Shown here: in pieces, positions 11,628 through 21,159 of the stretch
Layout of the letters: every line of letters begins with the position of its first letter
How positions within the stretch are numbered: position 1 is the stretch's first letter
Source: Nissolia schottii
Taxonomy: Eukaryota; Streptophyta; Magnoliopsida; Fabales; Fabaceae
Reading direction: 5' to 3'
Assembly: GCA_003254905.1 (NCBI GenBank)
Contig: QANU01010009.1
Coordinates: 1,507 to 65,506, forward strand
DNA length: 64,000 nt
The notes under the pieces: model-generated
Database searches by the model: none
Told to the model about the DNA's origin: nothing
What the model saw: only the letters and a program-made list of their open reading frames with translations
Position numbers and translations under genes: made by a program

Positions 11628-12945
11628 AAAACACCCCTAGCTAACTGCTTACGCTCGAGCCGTACACAATGCTCACTAGGTTGTTTGCTACTTGGTGGAA
11701 ATACCTCTAGTTTCTTACTAACTTTTAAAATAGCTATTCACAAAAATATGGACCGATTTTAAACTTTTCTTTTCATAGTGTATCGCATAAGATATGAGTC
11801 GTGCATGGGAAGAACAATTAATACAAACGATAGAGCCATCAGGCTTAACGATTAACAGTCTATTATTCATAATAGTCGAATAAACATCTAGGTGGTCCAC
11901 CACATACATTTACAAGTAGTCATATAATTATTACAATAGTATACATTTATCCAATTCACCAAATATACTACATGTCTTCCAAACTATCAGGGCTAACCGG
12001 AACACTTCTAAATTAGCCCTGGGCAAACCTCCTACTCAAGTGGGTCCTTTACAGCTCCTCGTGAGGCTCGGTAGCGTCCACGTAGTAGGAGTCATCATAA
12101 GTCACTTAAGTAAAAAACGAGTGGGGGTGAGAACGATGGGTTCTTAGTGGGAAACTCCTAACACTGGGGTCTCACCCTTTCATCGGTTATACTCCAGGCT
12201 GCTTAGGGGATCTCTAGGTGTACATGTATACTAGCATCCGTACTGATTATTAGTACTCATTCTAGTCCTAAGCAGCTTCATCTATGTTACTAGGTGACTA
12301 GGGTTTTCTAATCTTGATATTACTTAGGCTTCGAGCTTATTAACTGTGTTCATTCAAGCACGGCAATGCAGCATTGCCCACTCACGTCACTTCTAGCTTA
12401 CATACTAGTCGTCTCAAGACGTTCCCTGGATGATAACTAATGCATGGTCATACATCTGTTTACCTACATAATCACGTACATACATACATTCATTCATACA
12501 AATATCTCATGCATGAAGGAGATCTGGGGATTCTCTTACGCGCCCTTTGGCTGCATCTTTCTTAGTCCTTTCACATTTGTAACCGTGGCCGCGGCTACAA
12601 CCTCCTTGCGTTCCCTATCGTTGACGACCCGACAATGCTCGTGACCGGTGTGGTAGCTAGCCACGTAAAGCTGATAGGAAGAAGACATCGAACAACGATA
12701 GGTACTACCACCCAGCTGAAGATGGCGAGGGATCGACCCCATGACTCGATTAGGTGTGGACCTGTGGGTCGGCACTATGACTCGACCAAGTCAGCCCTAT
12801 GACTTGACCTCATGTTTCTTTGCTCATACATCGAATGGATCCATTCTTTAGTCAGGCCTATGCCTGTTCTCATCATAGTAAGGTCTGTGCCTTCATAGTC
12901 AGGTCTATGCCTGTGGTATCGTAGTCAAGCCTATGCACGCGTTGT
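11628..12945 (-). mobile_element. Tekay-like LTR fragment
   Basis: The left end reads ACACCCCTAGCTAACTGCTTACG, similar to the start of the LTR at 4568. The middle ('gagtgggggtgagaa', then 'actaggtgactaggg') matches the block at 7030-7230 of that LTR in the same order. A degenerate minisatellite with GTCAGGCCTATGCCTG-type units lies at about 12765-12940. The fragment interrupts the copia element. I see no clear target duplication, so part of the copia was lost with it. Confidence 0.6.
12765..12940. repeat. Degenerate minisatellite in LTR
   Basis: Repeated GTCAGGCCTATGCCTG-like and ACTATGACTCGACC-like units recur every 25-35 bp with many changes. This is the third different minisatellite at about the same place in this LTR family. 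Confidence 0.5.
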
Positions 12946-13163
12946 CTTTAACCAATTCACCTTGTTGGTTGAAGGTAAAGGCTCCATTAACAGCAATTGA
13001 CTACAAATGAAAGCAAAGGAGTCAATTAGTCCAATGAGGAATGCCATGGTGTACTCAACTTCGAGGTGAGAAATCCAAGGGCAGAGTTCACCGCAGTTGC
13101 ACACACATACGGGCTTGTAAGCGTTGAGCTAATCCCAAATTGCTTTCAATTTGGTGAAATAGA
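12946..13163 (-). pseudogene. Copia gag fragment, second half
   Basis: The minus strand translates to a typical copia gag: FTKLKAIWD, LNAYKPVCVCNCGE, then VEYTMAFLIGLIDSFAFI, then LLLMEPLPSTNKV. Joined across the Athila-like insertion to the segment starting at 20523, the frame continues as ...SGNVY-FTKLKAIWD. This shows that the two halves were once one gene. One internal stop is visible. Confidence 0.8.
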
Positions 13164-14630
13164 TGTTGAAAGCTTTTTTGCAATAGTTTCACACTCTCGT
13201 CAATTTAATATATCCTTCTACAGCTTTCAGATTCACGCGGAATCCAATTGCAGTATAGACAGGTATAATCGTATCCATAGGGATTGTGTTTAAAACCAAT
13301 ATCTTGGAGTTGAACTATTTTAAGCTATGGGAAGTGTATTGGTATTTTGGTGAGTAAATAATTGATAAATAACTTGCAAATAAAATAAAGAGAACAATAA
13401 TGGAATAGAGTTTAGGCAGGTAAAGAAATATGTTGGGATCTTAGTGACAATATTTCTCAATGCAACCATGTGACTTATGAGTCTTATTGATTTTATCGCC
13501 ACCGGTTCTTAACTTAATCATCTTTCTCAAGCATGTTAAGTTCACAAGTTCCTTTATTAAGTTGTCAATGTCTTGCACAAACTCAACAAAGTACCTTGAC
13601 GTTAAAGCGGGTGTTAATGCGATTAGCTCTAGGTCTCCAGTTATGGCAGATAAGAACTAAATGAATTGATCTAGGTCAAGCTCAAATAGTTGTAACTCTC
13701 GTTCACAATATTCAAGCATAAAATCAAGCTTATTCAAAGCACTTATTGATCTTAACCTGGTTTGTAACTTAACTAGCATAACTTTCGTTCATGCAAGCAA
13801 GTCTCAAGTTAAGAATCAAAAATACTAACAACAACAGGCATTAAGCACAAGATCAGTCATTAAAATCATAAGACTTTATAAAATCATAAACATAAGTTAC
13901 AATGGATACATTAGGAAATAAAGCACATCAATCCCAACAATAAAGAAAGTTAGCTATCCATTGTCATGGATAGTTTACAGACTTACAGGGTTTAGAGCAA
14001 TGGTTGGTTGAGAAGAGTGGTGAAATGTCTCCACACCTCCACCACGGTTCACAACCGTTGACAATTCCGGCAGCACCTCCTCTTAAGGAAAGCTTTTAAA
14101 CCCTAAGTTTCTTTCTAAACCTAACCTAAGTAATGTATAGAAAGTGGAAAATGGAGTTGGAATGAGTTTGGTGTAGTGGGGGTTGGATTCTTCCCTGAAT
14201 GCCTCGGCCTCCCTCCATTTATAGGCAAAAGTTGGATGCCTTCGCTCAGCGGCTTTGATGGTTCCGCTGAGCGATACTGACCTTATCGCTGAGCGTCAGT
14301 GCCTTATCGCTGAGCGATTGTACTTTTTTAAGCGGAGTCATAAATGGTCGGCAGCTTTTCAAGGCGGCGCTGACGTGGCAGTACGGCGCCAGGCTGGCTC
14401 CAGCTGGCTCAATGATTGCGCCGCGTGCAAGTTGCTTGCTGACACTAAATCGCTGAGCGATTAGGCTGTCACCGCTGAGCGATTAGTTCTTAACCGCTGG
14501 GCGATATGTTGTGATTTGCTAAGCGATCTTGTCGCCAGAATCTTCTCTTTTAAGCTCTCTTCCAATTCTGCCCTTTTCTTCTATTCTTCTTGGGATTATT
14601 CTTCATAATTATGTTTGCATCCATTCCTCA
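13164..14630 (-). mobile_element. 3' LTR of Athila-like element (truncated)
   Basis: The segment begins TGTTGAAAGC on the plus strand and stays highly similar to 18964-20408 until 14630, where similarity stops abruptly. The outer 114 bp found in the 5' LTR (20409-20522) are missing. A TATA-like box lies at 14215-14225 (minus) and a CGCTNAGCG array at 14243-14525. Confidence 0.85.
14243..14525. repeat. CGCT-N-AGCG array in Athila-like LTR
   Basis: Eight copies or one-base variants occur, several as the 13-bp palindrome ATCGCTGAGCGAT. The array lies upstream of the TATA-like box in element orientation. Confidence 0.85.
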
Positions 14631-16058
14631 TAACTTAAGACCTTGTTTGTCCTCAAACAAGAGGTAGTAAACTTATTCTACAAAGAATTAATGCTTATGA
14701 ACAATCGGTTAAAACAATGAATTGGAATGTTTCAGATAGTTAAAGCTTGAGACCTGTGAGACACCATAAATCCTGAACAAATCAAATGCACCATTACCTG
14801 AATAGCATAAGCAAATCACTCTATCCAATGTCTTTTCCACCAAGGAAATTATCTTTATGTACATAATGGTCAGTGGACCAATTTTGGGTGAGTGTTTCGC
14901 TCCATATCATCATTGAATCACAACAATTTAAATTTGTTACCTGTCTCACCATTCAATGCAAAGTATGGTCATGCAAGGATCATAAAGGACTTTCAAGGGT
15001 TGTAATGAGGCTGGGCTACAAGGAAGATTGGTTTTTCTGGGTATGTAAAGTTTCCAAATAAGAGAGCATTGAAAACCAACTTCTTTTGTGCTCTTTTTTG
15101 TTTCTTTACCCTTTTTCTCCTGATTTTTCTTTTTCCTCTATCCCTTTTTTCTTTTTCTGCTTTTTGTTTTGGGATAGAATGTGTTCTTTTCTTGATTTTG
15201 TTCTTCTTCTTTTTTCTTTTTTTTTTCTTTCCTTTTGTACATTCCCACCTTTGCCCATCCTTGTCTCCCCCTGACTTAGATCTTTTGCACATAATCCATT
15301 TTTAAATGCTCTCTTAATTTAGAAATTAAAGGGTAGCATTATTTTTCTTTTTATGGCTCGGGGATTATGAACAATAATTTTCTCATGTTAGGCTCAAAAG
15401 GGGTAGCAAAGGATGTTTCTATGTATGGTAAGCTTTATTTGGCCAAGTGGGGTTTAATTTCTAAAGAACAAAAATGCCTTGATCATTTCCTATTATTCCC
15501 ATACAATTCATCGAAACTAGAGACTCAAATAAATTCAATTGCGTAAAACAATGGTGATTCCCTCTATCTCACTTAGTGTTTGGCTCACTCCCTCACAAGG
15601 TTTAGGTTTTATTTCCTTGATTTCAAAACATCTTCAAGGCTGTGCTTATGCAAAACAAGTAAAATATACATATGACATGCTCAAGGTATCTATGCACAAA
15701 CCACAGGTTCTATGATGGATTATGAAACAATTCAATGCATGTTGTGTGTGTTCATGCACCAAACCCAAATAAATTACCCCTTTGTTTTTAAACAAACAAG
15801 TCTTAAGGACAAAAAGGTTTCCTAACTACGAAAAAGTAATTAAGGTGCTAGAAAGATTAGAATTGCTCCCTGTTATGGTGACTGTGTTCTCTTGATGTGA
15901 CCTCGTCTTCCTTAATGCTTTTACATCCTGCAAAAAATTAGAGAACTCCTTAGAATTAATACTTAATTACTAGAGTAATAAGATTCATAGAACTCTGGGT
16001 TGCCTCCCAGGAAGCGCTCATTTAACGCCATTAGCTTAACGCCTGTCTTTAGCAAGTG
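14631..16058 (-). other. Non-coding 3' part of Athila-like element
   Basis: There are no supported coding domains in this 1.4 kb. It holds a long pyrimidine-rich tract (about 15070-15260, purine-rich in element sense). It also has a conserved-looking segment, GGTTGCCTCCCAGGAAGCGCT, near 15999-16020, just beyond the protease stop. A pol gene would normally occupy this place in an autonomous element. Confidence 0.6.
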
Positions 16059-17051
16059 TTAGCCAAATTCTTTGTCCAGCATATTGCTGACCACCTTGGC
16101 TACCTCAAAAAGTCTTTGAAAAGTCCACCCTTCCTTCAGAAGTGAGGAGCTACTTATTTCATCCGCTCCTTTATCCTGCACAATTTCATACCTGAATTGA
16201 GAAGGTAGAGATGGTAGCTCTAATTTCTTTTCTTCCTTTGGTTTAGCTTTCTTGTCTAGGTTCTCTACTTTTTCAGGAAGAATGATTGGTGTGGAGTCAA
16301 GGTTTTGCAAGAATAACTCTATCTCCTTTTCTTCATCTGCAGTGAATGGTGCTGGGTTATCGGTTAATGCCATTTCCAACGGGTCTACTGCTTGAGGTCT
16401 CCGTTGTACTTGCATAACAATCTCATCAAGTACATCAAGGCTGAAATATTGTCCCTCGTCCTCTGGGTGTTTCATTGTCTCAAACATATCTAACTGCACT
16501 TCATCCCCATGGACTCTGATCGTCAATTTCCCTCTGTCCATGTCTATTCCCATTCTTGCAGTCCTCATGAAAGGTCTCCCAAGAATTAGGGGAACCTCGG
16601 TATCCTCTAAAATGTCAATCACAACAAAGTCAGCAGGGATTAAAAATTTATCAACCTTTACCAGAACATCTTCCGCTACGCCGAGTGGATACTTGATCGA
16701 TCTATCAGCTAGCTGCAGAGACATCCTGGTTGGCTTTAGTTCTAAATCACTTATTCTTTTAAGCACAGACAGGGGCATCAGGCTAACACTAGCCCCAAGA
16801 TCAATTAAAGCTTTCCCCACTGACACATTCCCAATGGTGACAGGAATGGTGACACTTCCAGGATCTCTTAATTTGTGGGGAATATAATTCTGGATGATGG
16901 TACTGCAGTTTGCACCTAACTGCACTGTTTCCTCCTCTTGATATCTCCTTTTTTTCATCAATAACTCCTTCATAAACTTGGCATAGGAGGGCATTTGTTC
17001 CAGTGCTTCGGCAAATGGAATATTGATTTGTAATCTTTTAAAAATATCCAT
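16059..17051 (-). CDS. Retroelement aspartic protease region
   Basis: A 330-codon frame in a non-autonomous Athila-like element. The start (FKRLQINIPFAEALEQMPSY) is the segment that precedes the protease in Athila-type polyproteins. The protease region shows KALIDLGASVSLMPLSVL, where the expected catalytic D-[TS]-G reads D-L-G, followed by LADRSIKYPLGVAEDV and the flap-like ILGRPFMRTA. The D-L-G change is common in this family as I know it, so it is not proof of death. The first methionine is probably not a true start, since the frame would belong to a Gag-Pro polyprotein with 17202-18767. The reading frame breaks between them in a purine-rich low-complexity stretch. Confidence 0.8.
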   Translation of the reverse strand: MDIFKRLQINIPFAEALEQMPSYAKFMKELLMKKRRYQEEETVQLGANCSTIIQNYIPHKLRDPGSVTIPVTIGNVSVGKALIDLGASVSLMPLSVLKRISDLELKPTRMSLQLADRSIKYPLGVAEDVLVKVDKFLIPADFVVIDILEDTEVPLILGRPFMRTARMGIDMDRGKLTIRVHGDEVQLDMFETMKHPEDEGQYFSLDVLDEIVMQVQRRPQAVDPLEMALTDNPAPFTADEEKEIELFLQNLDSTPIILPEKVENLDKKAKPKEEKKLELPSLPSQFRYEIVQDKGADEISSSSLLKEGWTFQRLFEVAKVVSNMLDKEFG

Positions 17052-17201
17052 AAACCTCGCAAACTGCCTCTCCTTGTCAAGTTTTGAGGAGTTTTTGGAT
17101 AAGGAAGTGGTTTTTCTTTAATCGACATCTTTTCTTTTCCTACTTCCTCCTCCTCTTTCTTTTTCTCCTTCTTTTTTTCTTTTTCATTTTCTTTATTTTT
17201 A

Positions 17202-18767
17202 TTATTTTTTTTCTTTTTCCTCCTCTTCTACTTCTTCTTCTTTTTCTTTTCCGACTCTCTCATTTTTTTCAACTTCACCCTTTTTACCAACATTCCCCTT
17301 AACAACGTCAGATCTCGGTAATTTGCCACTGCGTGTCAAGACTACCTTGCATGACTTTTTCGGGTTGGGCTCTGTGTTGGCAGAGAAGGCTCCCCTTCTG
17401 ATTTCGGCCATTTCCTTTGCGAGCTGGCCTACCTGAATCTCCAAGTTCTTAATCGAAGAATCGGTATTTTTCTGGGTCGCCATGGACATCTGCATGAACT
17501 GTGTCAAGGTGTCCTCCAGTGCGGAATTGGGTGGTTGATTTTGATGAGTTGGAATTTGGTGTGGGCGTTGAAATTGCTGGGTTTGATAGGGAAGTGGCGC
17601 TCTATTGGATGGGCCTGCTTCCTGCCTCCAAGGTTGATAATTTTGATTCCTTGGAACTTGCTGGTATGGCCTCTGTTGATTATTAACAAATTGCGCTTCC
17701 TCTTCCCTGCACTTACAATAGCCAGTGGGATGATCACCAAAACAAAATTCACATTGCATTACCTGGTGTCGTGTTGAAGACTGGCTTTCCTTAAACTGTT
17801 TTGGCAACTCGTTCAACACTTTCTTCATTTCATCTAGTTGTTGTTGTAGTTGCTTGTTTTGAGCTAGGATGGCATCGTTTGCGCCCAGTTCCAACATACC
17901 TCCTTTCCTTGCGGGACCTCTGCTATACTGTCCTTGTTGATCTGTTAGCGTCATGGATTCGATGATTGTTATGGCCTCGTCTAGTGTTTTGGACATTATT
18001 TGTCCACCAGCTGCTGCATCCAGCATAAGCTTATGCTGTTGTTGCAGGCCATTTCTAAAAATGTGGATCTGCGTTCTTGCATCAAATCCATGATTTGGGC
18101 ATCTTCTCAGCATTGATTTGTATCGCTCCCATGCTTCGCACAAACTTTCATTTGGTGCCTGCACAAAAGTAGCAATAGCAGTCTTTAAATCCATAAATTT
18201 TGACTGAGAAAAATACCTGGAACAGAATCTTTCTTCTAACTGGTCCCAGTTGGAAAGAATAATTTGAGGTTGATCTAATAGCCACTCTTTTGCTTTCCCG
18301 ATCAAAGTTAACGGAAACAGCCTAAGAAAAATCGCTTCTTCATCGGCTTCTAACATAGCAGCAGTGCCACATAGCTCGTAAAATTTTGTGAGATGCGCAT
18401 ATGGATCCTCATGGTCTAATCCTGCAAAAGGGTTAGCATGCATTAATTGACCTAGACCTGGTTGTAACTGAGGCATACGTTGTGTTCCCGTTGTTCGTCC
18501 CATGCGAATGATGTTTCTTGGAATGAAGTTGACAAAGCCTTGGCTTTGTCCTGTTCCAGCAATTTCTCCTCCAGTTTCTGCCATCGTGTCTTGATTTGAA
18601 GAAGATGATGAAGATGAAGATGAGAAAATTTCTTGTTCTTCCACTGCCTCTACTAGAGCTTGAGCTCTCCTGGTGTTGCGTCGATTCCTCCTAGCGGTCG
18701 CTTCTATTTCTGGATCAAATAGAAGTTGATCAGCAGAAATTTTCTTTCGCATACACCAAGATAGCAA
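17202..18767 (-). CDS. Retroelement Gag protein
   Basis: A 521-codon intact frame. An acidic, serine-rich N-terminal part is followed by the retrotransposon gag domain (about residues 110-290: NPFAGLDHEDPYAHLTKFYELC, LFPLTLIGKAKEWL, ERFCSRYFSQSK). Then come a coiled segment (NKQLQQQLDEMKKVLNELPKQ) and a CxFC...C cysteine cluster (CEFCFGDHPTGYC) that acts as a zinc knuckle. The tail is Q/P/N-rich and ends in an E/K repeat (EEEVEEEEKEKK), where the frame is lost. Gag would assemble the particle that packages element RNA. The intact frame suggests a fairly young insertion. Confidence 0.88.
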   Translation of the reverse strand: MLSWCMRKKISADQLLFDPEIEATARRNRRNTRRAQALVEAVEEQEIFSSSSSSSSSNQDTMAETGGEIAGTGQSQGFVNFIPRNIIRMGRTTGTQRMPQLQPGLGQLMHANPFAGLDHEDPYAHLTKFYELCGTAAMLEADEEAIFLRLFPLTLIGKAKEWLLDQPQIILSNWDQLEERFCSRYFSQSKFMDLKTAIATFVQAPNESLCEAWERYKSMLRRCPNHGFDARTQIHIFRNGLQQQHKLMLDAAAGGQIMSKTLDEAITIIESMTLTDQQGQYSRGPARKGGMLELGANDAILAQNKQLQQQLDEMKKVLNELPKQFKESQSSTRHQVMQCEFCFGDHPTGYCKCREEEAQFVNNQQRPYQQVPRNQNYQPWRQEAGPSNRAPLPYQTQQFQRPHQIPTHQNQPPNSALEDTLTQFMQMSMATQKNTDSSIKNLEIQVGQLAKEMAEIRRGAFSANTEPNPKKSCKVVLTRSGKLPRSDVVKGNVGKKGEVEKNERVGKEKEEEVEEEEKEKK

Positions 18768-18865
18768 AGTCTTTGCAAAGGGTTAGAACAGTAACAGAAA
18801 AATGCTAAGTACACTATTTACAAAAGCTTAAAATATCTACTCAAGATAACGTTTTAAATTGGCAC

Positions 18866-18885
18866 AATCCCCGGCAACGGCGCCA
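18866..18885 (-). other. Inner primer binding site copy, tRNA-Asp
   Basis: The minus strand reads TGGCGCCGTTGCCGGGGATT, the complement of the tRNA-Asp 3' end including CCA. A second copy lies 74 bp away at the LTR border (18940-18959), with the tRNA-like sequence between them. Confidence 0.85.
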
Positions 18886-18888
18886 AAA

Positions 18889-18959
18889 TTGTAGTATAGT
18901 GGTGAGTATTCCCGCCTGTCATGCGGGTGACCCGAGTTCGATCCCCGGCAACGGCGCCA
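18889..18959 (+). tRNA. tRNA-Asp(GTC)-like sequence captured beside LTR
   Basis: 71 bases closely match a plant tRNA-Asp. There is an A-box region TAGTATAGTGG and an anticodon arm CCCGC-CTGTCAT-GCGGG with anticodon GTC. A B-box GAGTTCGATCC and a 3' end CAACGGC-G-CCA follow. The first four bases of the 5' acceptor strand are lost (AAAA instead of GTCG) and the T-stem has one mismatch, so it is probably not a functional gene. It ends in CCA, which nuclear tRNA genes do not encode, so it most likely derives from a mature tRNA primer. It lies between two PBS copies, 4 bp from the 5' LTR. Confidence 0.8.
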
Positions 18960-18963
18960 AAAT

Positions 18964-20522
18964 TGTTGAAAGCCTTTTTGCAATAGTTTCACACTCTCGT
19001 CAATTTAATATATCCTTCTACAGCTTTCAGATTCACGAGGAATCCAATTGCAGTATAGACGGGTATAATCGTATCCACAGGGATTGTGTTTAAAACCAAT
19101 ATCTTGGAGTTGAACTATTTTAAGCTATGGGAAGTGTATTGGTATTTTGATGAGTAAATAATTGATAAATAACTTGCAAATAAAATAAAGAGAACAATAA
19201 TGGAATAGAGTTTAGGCAGGTAAAGAAAGATGTTGGGATCTTAGTGACAATATTTCTCAATGCAGCCATGTGACTTATGAGTCTTATTGATTTTATCGCC
19301 ACCAGTTCTTAACTTAATCATCTTTCTCAAGCATGTTAAGTTCACAAGTTCCTTTATTAAGTTGTCAATGTCTTGCACAAACTCAACAAAGTACCTTGAA
19401 GTTAAAGCGGGTGTTAATGCAATTAGTTCTAGGTCTCCAGTTATGGCAGATAAGAACTAAATGAATTGATCTAAGTCAAGCTCAAATAGTTGTAACTCTC
19501 GTTCACAATATTCAAGCATAAAATCAAGCTTATTCAAAGCACTTATTGATCTTAACCTGGTTTGTAACTTAACTAGCATAACTTTCGTTCATGCAAGCAA
19601 GTCTCAAGTTAAGAATCAAAAATACTAACAACAACACGCATTAAGCACAAGATCATTCATTAAAATAATAAGACTTTATAAAATCATAAACATAAGTTAC
19701 AATGGATACATTAGGAAATAAAAGAAAGTTAGCTCTCCATTGTCATGGATAGTTTACAGACTTACAGGGTTTAGAGCAATGGTTGGTTGTGAAGAGTGGT
19801 GAAATGTCTCCACACCTCCACCACGGTTCATAACCGTTGACAATTCCGGCATCACCTCCTCTTAAGGAAAGCTTTTAAACCCTAAGTTTCTTTCTAAACC
19901 TAACCTAAGTAATGTATAGAAAGTGGAAAATAGAGTTGGAATGAGTTTGGTGTAGTGGGGGTTGGATTCTTCCCTGAATGTCTCGGCCTCCCTCTATTTA
20001 TAGGCAAAAGTTGGATGCCTTCGGTCAGCGGCTTTGATGGTTCCGCTTAGCGATACTGACCTTATCGCTGAGCGTCGGTGCCTTATCGCTGAGCGATTGT
20101 ACTTTTTTACGCAGAGTCATAAATGCTCGGCAGCTTTTCAGGGCGGCGCTGACGTGGCAGTATGGCGCCAGGCTGGCTCCAGCTGGCTCAATGATTGCGC
20201 CGCGTGCAAGTTGCTTGCCGACACTAAATCGCTGAGCGATTAGGCTATCACCGCTGAGCAATTAGTTCTTAACCGCTGGGCGATAGGTTGTGATTCGCTG
20301 AGCGATCTTGTCGCCAGAATCTTCTCTTTTAAGCTCTCTTCCAATTCTGCCCTTTTCTTCTATTCTTCCTGGGATTATTCTTTATAATTATGTTTGCATC
20401 CATTCCTCAAAATATATTAGAAACCTACAAAATAAAGGGATTAAGTTAGATATTTCTTAAAAACAGAAGCGTTTAAGCGCCATTTTGATAGGTTAAAAAT
20501 CATGTAATTTGGACACTTAACA
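18964..20522 (-). mobile_element. 5' LTR of Athila-like element
   Basis: A 1559-bp LTR starting TGTTGAAAGC and ending ACACTTAACA, followed by the target duplication ATAGA. It has a minus-strand TATA box at 19994-20004 and a CGCTNAGCG array at 20022-20304. It is very similar to the 3' LTR, with scattered substitutions and small deletions (for example, a short piece missing near 19720). Confidence 0.9.
20022..20304. repeat. CGCT-N-AGCG array in Athila-like LTR
   Basis: Eight copies or near-copies align with the array at 14243-14525. Between the two LTRs, individual motif copies have both gained and lost matches to the consensus. Confidence 0.85.
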
Positions 20523-21159
20523 ATAGACATTCCCAGAGTCAGATCCTTAAGAAAGATTCATCAAATCGACATGCAATTCAAAAATTCGTGGTACGTTCTT
20601 CAATTGAAAACGCTCGTGAAGATCTTGCCAAATCTCCAAAGCAACTTGTGAGTGCATGATGCTGGCGATGATATCCTTCAAAACCGCATTGAAGATCCAG
20701 GAGATGACAATGTTGTTGCAGTGATTCGACCGAGAAAGCAACGAGGCATTGCTATTATTCAGTTGTGAGATGGATCAATCGACGAATCTGACTTTGCTCT
20801 TCACTAAAAGTGCCAAGAACATGGATCTGCTCCAAGAGTAGTTCTCGCCGATGAGAAACTGAAAAACAAGAATGAGATTAGGACTATCCGAAGAGTGGAT
20901 GAAAAATGGATTTGAAACATTGTGATAAAAAATCGGAGCAAATAACAAAGGTGACGGTTGATCTTCAGAGGCCAAAATAGCGTCGAGAATCAGAACCGAT
21001 GAGACCGCCATGATGAACTTGGGGAAAATTGGTGAAGATTAATCAAAGAAATGTAGAGATTAATCGAAGAAATGAGGAATCGAAGAAATTTTGGGGAAAA
21101 ATCTGAGTTCATTCAAGAACACTAAGAGCACGCGGAAGAATTTACTTCTGATACCATAT
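20523..21159 (-). pseudogene. Copia gag fragment, first half
   Basis: Read on the minus strand from the PBS, the start of gag at 21011 shows the copia N-terminal motif (NPFFIHSSDSPNLILVFQ, GENYSWSRSMFLAL, KSKVRFVD). The UBN2-type gag core continues at 20547-20741 (WIFNAVLKDIIASIMHSQVA, EIWQDLHERF). The frame is broken between them and by a stop near 20545. It resumes at 13163 on the far side of the Athila-like element. Confidence 0.8.
21147..21156 (-). other. Copia primer binding site
   Basis: The minus strand reads TGGTATCAGA three bases inside the LTR edge at 21160. It matches the initiator tRNA-Met 3' end. Confidence 0.75.

Larger units (their letters stand above)
13164..20522 (-). mobile_element. 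Athila-like gag-pro element, TSD ATAGA
   Basis: This is a 7359-bp LTR retrotransposon with perfect target duplications ATAGA at 13159-13163 and 20523-20527. The 5' LTR is 18964-20522 and the 3' LTR 13164-14630. It encodes Gag (17202-18767) and an aspartic protease region (16059-17051). I find no reverse transcriptase, RNase H or integrase between 14631 and 16058. It is therefore non-autonomous or internally deleted. The PBS is for tRNA-Asp, as in Athila elements. The 3' LTR lacks its first 114 bp and the adjacent polypurine tract. The element split an older copia gag gene. Confidence 0.9.

Noticed and set aside
14993..15305. Lys/Arg-rich (minus) and Phe/Leu-rich (plus) open frames
   Set aside because: Both are translations of the polypyrimidine tract inside the Athila-like element.
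18889..18959. A functional nuclear tRNA-Asp gene
   Set aside because: The 5' acceptor strand is lost, a CCA is present, and it lies exactly between PBS copies beside an LTR, so a captured primer fits better.
954..20304. CGCTGAGCG arrays as a CRISPR array
   Set aside because: The motif is only 9-13 bp, spacing is irregular, orientation is mixed, and this is plant nuclear DNA.
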